Assembly: GCA_018398805.1 (NCBI GenBank)
Contig: JAGFBZ010000258.1
Coordinates: forward strand, 5,630,501-5,694,500
Reading direction: 5' to 3'
DNA from: Hirundichthys speculiger
Lineage: Eukaryota > Chordata > Actinopteri > Beloniformes > Exocoetidae
DNA: 64,000 nt
This document shows, in pieces, positions 56,101 through 64,000 of the stretch; the first letter of the stretch is position 1, and the number at the start of each line of letters is the position of its first letter. A model generated the notes under the pieces. The model searched no databases and was not told the origin of the DNA. It saw nothing but the letters and a program-made list of their open reading frames with translations. A program made the position numbers and the translations under genes.

Positions 56101-56984
56101 CCCTCCTCTACCTGTATTCATCTTCTCCCACCCGAAGCAACAACAGTAACGTATACAGACATCTGGCTACCACTAAGCTACAGGTGAGACAATAGTCCCT
56201 AAAACTAAATACAACGATGGAATTATTTGATGATGGTTCGTTTTTCTTTTCACCACTTGTATGGTGCCAGTCTCGGATGAGCAGCGGAAAAATATAATTT
56301 GTAGAGGACGGGGCCATACAGGGCAATACAAAGCCTTTGTTAAACTACACGCTGCTACTCTGGAGCCGTCAGAGCTCCAGTGAGCGCTTCCATCCATGGC
56401 GTGCTGCGGCTTATGACTGTAAAAGTTAGAAGCTTATGTGCAAATGGTCTCTGTGGGTTTAAGGCTAAGTGTTACGCGTATGTGTCGTACCCTGTGTGAG
56501 ATTAAAAATTTCTTTAATGATCCATGTGTCGTCTGCCCCAAGTACCGGACCACTTCCTAGGAGGAGGTTTTTGACATTAATGAAGCAGAGAAGCAGAGTG
56601 ATACGTAAACTGCGATTAAACGATCCAGTGCTGAAGTTCTCCCATAACCACAGTCATAGAATGACTCTTGTCCAGTCAAATGACGTGTTTGGAATTAATT
56701 GCTGCCTATGGCTTTGATAGACACCTCTACTTAGTTATAAATAAAGCAAGATACTATCTTTATCCTTTAATCTTAGCAGTAATATAGTTAGTATATCCCT
56801 GTGTGAGACATTTTATTTTTTTTTATGATGCCTTGGGTGAATCCATCATTGGCAAATCACTAACCATATCCCAACAGTAAAGACTTTGGCACTTAAACAT
56901 TTCAGCACTGCAGTCCCTCTGCATCCCAACAAGCTTACAATAAAGTAACATACACATGCATATATACACAGAAAAGTGCAAAAG
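53126..56984. other. Long non-coding stretch, candidate blocks inside
   Basis: No gene recognised. It includes a pyrimidine-rich tract at 53690-53830, TA-rich sequence near 53914-53925, A-runs near 54117-54126 and 54728-54740, and a C-run near 55789-55800. The part at 54370-54560 is unique and enhancer-like; the 164-codon frame across it (54071-54565) has no domain. The sequence at about 55365-55510 resembles a dispersed fish repeat of unknown class (recall only). Confidence 0.45.
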
Positions 56985-56997
56985 TTTAAAATACTTC

Positions 56998-57129
56998 CAT
57001 CCATCCATCCATCCACCCATCATCTATACCTGCTTAATCCTATGCAGGGACGGTACCTGGAGTTTATCCAGCTCTCTTTGGGTGAAAGGCAGTGGTACAA
57101 CCCTGGACAGGTCGCCAGTCCATCGCAGT
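56998..57129 (-). mobile_element. 5'-truncated retroposon, 132 bp, with 13-bp target duplication
   Basis: The minus strand reads CTGCGATGGACTGGCGACCT, then GTCCAGGGTTGTACC, and ends in a GGATGGATGG-type tail (plus strand CCATCCATCC, 56998-57013). This is the 3' end of a common euteleost non-LTR retroposon. TTTAAAATACTTC occurs directly on both sides (56985-56997 and 57130-57142), a perfect 13-bp target-site duplication. The copy therefore arrived already truncated. Confidence 0.92.
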
Positions 57130-57142
57130 TTTAAAATACTTC

Positions 57143-60100
57143 AACTCTACAATAATCATTTACAGACCAGAAGCTTCCTTCACTAGAGAAGGTGTAAATT
57201 ATCTATAATGCTTAATGCTGAAGACATTACCTTGTACTATTGAACAAGAAGAGTGCAAGTGTCACGAGGCGTCTGTTCAAGGACAAAATATTAAATACTT
57301 CCTGCAGTTGTGTGGATGTGCCCCCTTCTCTGTTCTCCCTGCTAACCAAACAGCTCAGAGGGCGGCTTCTTTTTTTTTTTCTTTTTCATCCACTGATTTT
57401 CAGCTCACCTACCTGAAGGCAGAAAGATTAATCTTTTACATCTGTGAGTTTTAGACAGGTGCTCATGCTGTGCGAGACACTGCAAGAGGCAGCCAGCCCT
57501 TACGCAATGGCAATTAATGGTTTTGTCATTTCAAGTGACGGCGGGTGCTGCTGTGAGTTCCTGAGTTCTTTAAAGGCACGATTTGTGGCCATCTGTTTTT
57601 TATTTTTTTTTCTGTGTTTTTATTTTTTTTAATTCTTTACTGGAGTAGAAAGGGGTGAGGCAGAAAGAAGTGAAGCTGTGAGAGAGGCAGTCGCCTTGCG
57701 CTGATGCGTCTGTGCAACCAGCTAGCGTACAGCGTATGCCAGCTGCCATGTCTTGGGGACATGCGGGGAACATGTGTTTTCTTGGAGCCTCAGGGCTGAC
57801 ATTGAAGATGAGGAAAGAATGTACTTCAAGGCAAATGTTTTCCCTGAAGTGAGGCTGCCACAGCCTATACAGCTATGTGTACTGAAAAGTTCACTGTGGA
57901 CCAGCAAATGTTAAAAAAATTAAATAAAAAAATAAAATGAAAGCACAAAGGGTGACTAAATAACATGGATGAGCTTCCACAGGCGACGAATGGAAGATAC
58001 ACACGCCGCCAAAAACTGGATCATTTCGTCAGATTAGCCTGGAGGAGATGCATAATCACACATGTACTCTACATGCACCTGCGGCTGCGCTCGTAGCTGT
58101 GACTGGTGTGTGGTAGCATAGCTGAAGCAAGAAAGCTTAAATACTCTGCATTTCAGTGCAAGCAAATATGCCAATTCAGTGGATTCTGTTCAACCGTCCT
58201 ACACTTCTCTTCTTTCAAACATACGCAATAATGCTTTGTACTTAGATCTACGTGGGTTACAGTATTCAATAAACAAACTACAACGCCTTGCTTCTTCATG
58301 AGTACAAAGTGGACTTGAACTCAAGAAATCTTCTACAAAGCACTGGAGAAAAAAGCTACTATTATGAAAAAATCTGCTTGTGAAAGCAGATGTGATTGTT
58401 TGAGGCAGAGGCAGTTTGAAAACGTGCCATTTAGTTAGCAATTTCAAAGCTCCAGATCAGAAAGTACAGTGTCGGTCTCTGCGTTTTTTTCTTCCTGTGG
58501 AAGAGAGAGGTTAACTCCGTCCCCTGAAACCAGCTGTTAAGAACAGGGCTGTTAAATACATGTTGAAAAAGGAGCTGTTGTACTGTGTTCCTGGTGTTTA
58601 GACTGACCAAAAGAAATGTCAGGCATTGCACTGAGACCTCAGGAAGTCGCCTGAAAAAAGGGCCTGAAAGTTCTCCTTTAAAAGCCACAGAAAAGAAACC
58701 GTGTATCTTTATGTGCTACTAATTATTACATATAATCTGATTTAAAGGAAAAGTGCTGCTTCCAACAAGTACTGTAGAAATGTCTTCAAACCAGCTGGGT
58801 TAAATTCTGTGTAATGCACATCCTATTCCTCAGTGCATTTGACTTGAAAACACTCACCACTCAAATGTAGGCCCAGCACCTTGATGGCTGGCTGAGAGCG
58901 ACCCAATAATTGACCCAGCTTAATATCACTGAGGTGTTTGCATGAGAGCCATGTGAGGGCCTTCATTAGGGCCTCGGTAGTGGAGGGCCTAAGTGTTTCA
59001 CTCTTTTCTCCCTCTCAGCTACATTCAGACCCCATGATGAATGGCCATAGAGATGGACTGCTGCCAGGGGAGAGTTCCTGACGGGCCCGAGCAAAATCCT
59101 TGGATGATGAATAATGATTCTGGAGCCATTTCCCCACAGGAAGCCCTCGGTCTACAGTCGAGTCTTCCACAAAAGAAATCTGTCTGACAAGCTTCCCTTA
59201 GCCGTGGAGCAAAGCCCATCATGGCTAGGTGTGGCGGTGTTTTGCTCCGAGATGGTGTGAGACAATGCTGAACTGAAACAGGACTCATTATCTCATCAAA
59301 GCTTGTGTGGCTTTGCCATTGAAGAAAATGAAAGGTAAAAAAAGTGAATGAAAAAAGGTGAACTGTCAACAAGAATTTCTGGAATGTGGCAGACATTAAA
59401 AAAAAAAAAAAAGAAAAGGATGGAAGAAGACATGAAAAAAGAAAAAAGAAAAAATATCAAAGAACACATCTGCAAATTGGGTTTGACTGCTCAACAAGGA
59501 GCTATGTGTTGACAGGGGAGAGCGATGATCTGATTTACAGACACAGGCAAAAGATAGAAAGAGCGCAAGCGGAGAGGCGTGCGAGACAAAACAAATTCAA
59601 TCATCTTTTCCATCAAGAGGAAAACCTTAGCCTTTCCTACACAAAAGACCCCCCTGGCTTAAATCAATTGCAAACAAACCTGATTCTGCGACGAAACACG
59701 GGGGGAATAAACAGTAGCTTTCAATTTAATTCAGCCCTGCGCCCTGGGAGAGGAAAACTTTCATCCGTCACTTTCATGTGCCTCGCGAGGCGGTTGTAAC
59801 TCTGAGTGCGTGGTGCAATTGGTGACAGCATGGAATGGTAAATATGTCTCAACAAGCGGCTCGGCTGACACCCTCAACGTGTTTACAGCAGTATACACTT
59901 GACAGAAAACGACACCCACTAGGCAATACATCCATGTTATGATCAAGGCTGTCTCAGCTTCCTTTTTAAGGTCCGACTGGAAGGTGCATGGCAGTTAAGT
60001 ATAATGCATAGTATTTTAGACACTATACTGTATATTATACATAAACTTAGTAACAGTGGGTACTTCCCGCTGATGTTTAGACACGTTTTAGGACATACAT

Positions 60101-61339
60101 CTTTTTATGGTGTTCAGAGTTTTTTGTGAAACAGCTATACGAGGTTCTACAGGGCATGCTTGTGCGTTTACTAAAACAATGGAACGTTTGGCTCATTTGT
60201 TTCATGCATCACTTCCAGCATCTGCTATTATAATGAACACATAACGGCTCCAACCAAACTACGTAAAAAAAGGCTTTGATGGTTTTTAAATACGCATGGC
60301 TGCGTCTCATTTCTCAATGACGACAATGAATCTTCTCTTTGTGTCTTTCCAGCTGGGTCATCCTTGCCAATCCGGCCTTGTTGACCTCCATCTGTCCTAA
60401 GGATAGGGACATAAACAGTTGAATGATCCCTAAAACCACAAAATAACTTAAGAAGTAACTCTCTCTCTAAAAGCGGCTGTGCCTTCATAAATAATTTCCT
60501 CATAACTGTCTTATTTGTAATTTCTCTACATTGTGGATTCAGTATTTGCTGTAGACAAAATGAACAAAATCAAGAGGTAAGCAAGATTAAAAATGAAAAT
60601 ACTGTTTGCTTAGCTGACAAAAACCCTTGTTCTGTTCCCAGAGGTAGGAATAGTTGAAGGGGACACAGGTAGTTCCTTGTTTTGTCTGGTTTAAATAAAT
60701 GTTGTCAAACCACGAGGCGAACTGTTAATTATGGTTATGCTGGGACACTAAATAATTGCTCTAAGTTCTTTGGAACCTGTTTGAATTTGGCATCTTTTGG
60801 TGCCACAATCATTTTCTGCCCTTATTCAACACCTAAAGGCACCTGAGCTGGAGAGGCATCTCTGCAGACCCTCATCCGCAATCCTGTCTCCGCGCATTGT
60901 GTCTCAATGAGTGTGTCGTCTGTGCACTAACTGTGTCTGGCTAGCTGAGAGCTGGGGCATTAATCTGTGCTGACTGATGATGAACATTAGCATACAGTAT
61001 GCAGCCGGAGAAATATGCGTGTAAGTCATGTATGTGTGTTTAAGAGTAAGGGAAAGGTGAAAGGAAGCGTGTAAAAATGGGTGACTGGTGCTTAAGCGTG
61101 TGCTAATGCTAACACGGCGGTGTGTACGAGAGCAACTTCCACCCCCACGTTCACGACTCACTCAGACCAGCTCCCCCTCTACATCCTGTCATTAGGACAC
61201 ACGCAGCCTTGCTGTCCTTCCTTCAAAAATATTCTCAGCAGTTTTTTGTCAATCCAGTAATAATTCAATTTAGCAGGACTGGCCAGGCTGGGACTGCCAT
61301 TAGTTTGGAGGAGGTGATTTAAGATTGATGACTTGTGTC
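57143..61339. other. Long non-coding stretch, no gene recognised
   Basis: About 4.2 kb without recognised transposons. T-rich tracts (57370-57385 and 57597-57632) and an A-rich tract (59397-59455) are the main simple sequences. Open frames (the longest 137 codons at 59386-59799, Lys/Arg-rich because of the A-rich tract) have no domains. The parts at 58850-59000 and 59460-59790 look unique. Confidence 0.5.
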
Positions 61340-61620
61340 CCCCGGGAATTCTCTTCCTTATCTTTAGGAAGGGCGGGCGGGGGGGGGGGCTGCCGCTGGT
61401 GGCCGGGGCTCTTCAGCTGCACCGGGCGTGGGAGTCGTCGAGCAAATTAAGGTTCAGAATTGATTTCCTCCAAATTTGAGCTGACTAATGTGACAAGTGG
61501 CAGCTGTGAGCGCCTCACCGCCGCGGCCTCAGATGTCTCCTCCGGGCTCCTCACTGTGACACTGCACCGAGGCAGGCAGCGGAAGCAGAGAGATGCACCG
61601 TTGTTCATCCTTGGAGGTGC
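61340..61620. promoter_or_regulatory. CpG-rich patch
   Basis: GC-rich with frequent CpG, including GGGCGGGCGGGGG at about 61371-61390, CACCGGGCGTGG, GTCGTCGAGC and CACCGCCGCGGCC. It may be a small CpG island or enhancer. No gene start was recognised beside it. Confidence 0.3.
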
Positions 61621-61621
61621 G

Positions 61622-61638
61622 CACACACACACACACAG
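61622..61638. repeat. (CA)n microsatellite
   Basis: About eight CA units. Confidence 0.9.
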
Positions 61639-61914
61639 ATGCGAGCGCAGGTTCGCATGTCCACATCTCAAGACGGAGACAGACAAAGTCATGCAGACGT
61701 GGCACGAGGAAATACGCACGCACACACAAACACAGCCGAGAGCGCACACTTTTTGCACTCACACTCTCCACCCTTGTGACACAGTGTTGTGAGGAGCTGC
61801 TCACCCATCAAACTCAAGTCAGTGACACAAATTACAGCCGAGGACTGCATGAGGAGAGCGATGCTTGGCCCTAACACGCGTGTAGATGCGCCCACACAGC
61901 TGCAGCGCTGGCTT

Positions 61915-61938
61915 ACACACACACACACACACACACAC
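61915..61938. repeat. (AC)12 microsatellite
   Basis: Twelve AC units between CTT and GCTGC. Confidence 0.92.
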
Positions 61939-62660
61939 GCTGCTACTGCGCTGACAAGGAACAGGTCAACATGATGACACTTGTGAATAATTCAAGAGAA
62001 AACTGAGTGAAAAAGAGAGCACGCTGCATGAACAGAAGGAATTGAGAGATATGGTTGATATATATGTATACAGTAAATAAAATGGCAGTGGAAGAGGAAG
62101 CCATCCCTCTGAACGCACACACATGTGCTCTGCTTTAACACAGACCTTTAAAGACAGACCTACACAGCATCACCTGAATGTTTTATTCAGAGGTTAAACC
62201 CATAAGATGACATAAAGACATTAACCCACGACTGCATTTATTTATCTCCTCCTTGTACGAGCAGGATTTTGCATTGCAGAGAAAGTTTTCTTTTCTCGCA
62301 AGAAACTAAAGAGAAGGTGATGTTTTCAGCGGCTTCTTGTCGCACAAATCTGAAAGTCACCCTATCAAGTCGGTGTGTGGCAAGTCACACGTGGCCTAAA
62401 GCCACAGCAAGAAAACAGTCTTCTTACAAGAAACAAAAAAAAAAAAAAAAGTGCGGAGGCCCTGACAAGTCAACGCTGGAATTGGTTTCATGCATGAATG
62501 CAGCCTTTAAGACAAAAGCACCTCAGGAGATAATTACAGTGTCAAGCATACCCTGCCAAGTGCCTGACGATTGCCTAATATTTAGCTTTAATTAAATCAA
62601 AGCAGAAATGTAATTTCTCCTGAGTGAACTCTACACGGAGTGGATTCCCAGAAACACACA
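61939..62660. other. Non-coding sequence, no gene recognised
   Basis: Unique-looking with an A-run at about 62436-62450. Enhancer-like composition at 62460-62600 (TAATTACAGTG, TTTAATTAAATC). Confidence 0.5.
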
Positions 62661-62960
62661 ACATGGCTGACTAATGCATTTCCTTTGTTCCTGTCACATT
62701 ACCTAGCGCTTGTTATGGCCCCAAACCCGGCGCGTCCTGGAGGTAAACCAACTCACTGTTGCTCTCGGGAGGCGAAGAAAAAAGGACATCTCGCCGCGAT
62801 GCGCCGCTGCCTGCTCGGCTGGTGCGCCTGCACGTGTGGAAAACAGCTACAAATTAGCCGTAAACAATTGGAAAATTGTGTCTGGGAGCATTTCAGCGCA
62901 ACTGTGACTGGAGCGGCTCTGAGAGGCCGCGCGCTGGGAGGTGTCAAATGAATTTGTAGC
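62661..62960. other. CpG-containing block with a splice-site-like pair
   Basis: CTGACTAAT (branch-like, 62667-62675), a pyrimidine-rich tract and CCTAG (AG at 62705-62706) precede 36 bases that end in CTGGAG with GTAAAC directly after (GT at 62743-62744). This would bound a 36-nt exon on the plus strand. The block continues CpG-rich to about 62940. No protein is recognised, so an isolated chance pairing of splice signals is quite possible. Confidence 0.25.
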
Positions 62961-64000
62961 GTTCAAATTCAAGAAGAGTCTTTTTTTTTTCCCGCTTTTA
63001 CAACAGCTGGGTTGTTATTTATGAAACCGTAACATATCTGGAGCAATTAAATCTCAGTAGCTTCAACAGTTTTCACATAATATATCCATCCCACCCCCTC
63101 CATCAGTATGAATATCAAGATTTTTTTTTTTAAAAAAAAAAAAAAAAGTTTCTTTACTAATGAGTGCAAGGGCCTGTGTTTCTCTCCTCTCGACCCAGGA
63201 ATTAAAACAGCCTCTTACTGTTTGGACTGCAATACAGGGCCTGTAGATGGCAAAAGGTCAACACAATATTAACATGGGCATTAATATTCTTAATGCAAAC
63301 TCTCACTGTTCTGTGTGTTAAAGTTCTGCATAGAGCTCAAAGTTTAATAAGATCCATCTGTGTGTGATCTTTGCTCGGCACTTGGTAAAGTTCAATACAC
63401 GAGCACAGGTAGGTCCGCACACATGCTTATACAGGCAGCGGCGTACAAACAGCGGCTCACACATTGGAAAATTGTGAAGCGCGCCGCATGTCTGAATGTT
63501 ATGAATGTCTTTGAAGCTGCTGATCAGCGAAGATGAAGAAGGGGCTGCGGGCTTTAATTGATTGTTCAACAGTTTAAAAAGTGCCTGAAGTGCAAAAATA
63601 CTGAAAAGGTTGTGTCAAGTTCTGCCGGGATTTAATTAGTTATGATGTGAGGAAAGATTTGTCTCGACAAATTTCTTTTAACTGTCAAACGCTATGTAAA
63701 CAGAGTGGCAATGAGGCTGAAAATATCAAAAGAGTCAAAAGAGAAGTAAAACTCTCATTCCTGGTGTTGCACATCCACTACATAAATACAAGTATATTGT
63801 TTTATGGCTTAGAAAAAAAAGCCATTTACATCTTTCTCGCATTAATTTCAGCTAAACTAACACAAGAGGCCTGAGTATTCCCATCTGTTGGACTCTACCT
63901 GGTGTTATTTATGTGGGTTCATGTTTAGGGATGCGCAACTGCACATGTGCCTAATTAATCTACCCGACAATTAGATATTTTTTTTTCAATTTGCGACTGA
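62961..64000. other. Non-coding sequence to the window end
   Basis: No gene. It includes a T-run followed by an A-run (63120-63147), which is a perfect-looking A/T inverted repeat. The sequence at 63470-63660 is unique and TAAT-rich. Confidence 0.5.

Noticed and set aside
1..64000. CRISPR arrays, operons, prophage or bacterial mobile elements
   Set aside because: No regularly spaced direct repeats, no dense coding, and repeats are of vertebrate type.
1..64000. tRNA, rRNA and well-known microRNA genes
   Set aside because: I looked for tRNA box motifs and several familiar microRNA sequences and saw none. A covariance-model scan was not possible.

Overview
The window looks like non-coding nuclear DNA from a teleost fish, probably a spiny-rayed (acanthomorph) one. 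This rests on the repeats: several Tc1-like DNA transposons, hAT-like miniature elements, a Rex/RTE-like LINE tail and a short retroposon with a GGAT-type tail, all of kinds common in euteleost genomes, on an AT-rich background full of CA/GT, TA and homopolymer tracts. I found no prokaryotic gene order, no virus, no CRISPR array, no tRNA or rRNA, and no complete host protein-coding gene. The only recognisable protein-coding sequence belongs to dead Tc1-like transposases and one LINE fragment. Family identifications rest on recall of typical fish repeats and on structures visible here (TIRs, target-site duplications, reading frames), not on a database search.

Layout. 1-6.8 kb: unique-looking DNA with candidate regulatory blocks (a palindromic CRE and an octamer at 4.9-5.0 kb). 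6.8-13.1 kb: the densest transposon cluster, with a complete but broken Tc1 element, an older inverted Tc1-like relic carrying two nested insertions (a hAT-type MITE with an exact 8-bp duplication and a LINE/SINE tail), a LINE 3' fragment, and two hAT-like elements set in a (TA)n array; a 49-base poly(C) run follows. 13.3-24 kb: mostly unique sequence with possible conserved enhancers, one coding-like frame on the minus strand near 15.1 kb and a pair of CTCF-like motifs near 17 kb. 24-30 kb: three Tc1 relics, a 42-base near-pure poly(G) run, and a nearly full-length Tc1 element inserted next to older relics. 30-40 kb: almost free of recognisable transposons. 40.5-42.9 kb: a Tc1-like 5' fragment and a palindromic MITE. 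43-50 kb: unique sequence with an octamer-rich block at 43.2-43.4 kb. 50.4-53.1 kb: another cluster (hAT-like piece, intact-ended Tc1-type MITE, a Tc1 3' end inside a 26-bp inverted repeat, an RFX/CRE/CCAAT motif cluster, a LINE tail). 53-64 kb: mostly unique sequence with one small retroposon bounded by a 13-bp duplication at 57 kb and CpG-rich patches at 61.4 and 62.8 kb.

Interpretation. There is no gene set to work together. The long unique stretches rich in homeodomain, POU, SOX and FOX-type sites, interrupted by discrete transposon clusters, fit a gene desert or very large intron beside a developmental regulator. That is an inference: conservation could not be measured and the flanking gene cannot be named from this sequence.
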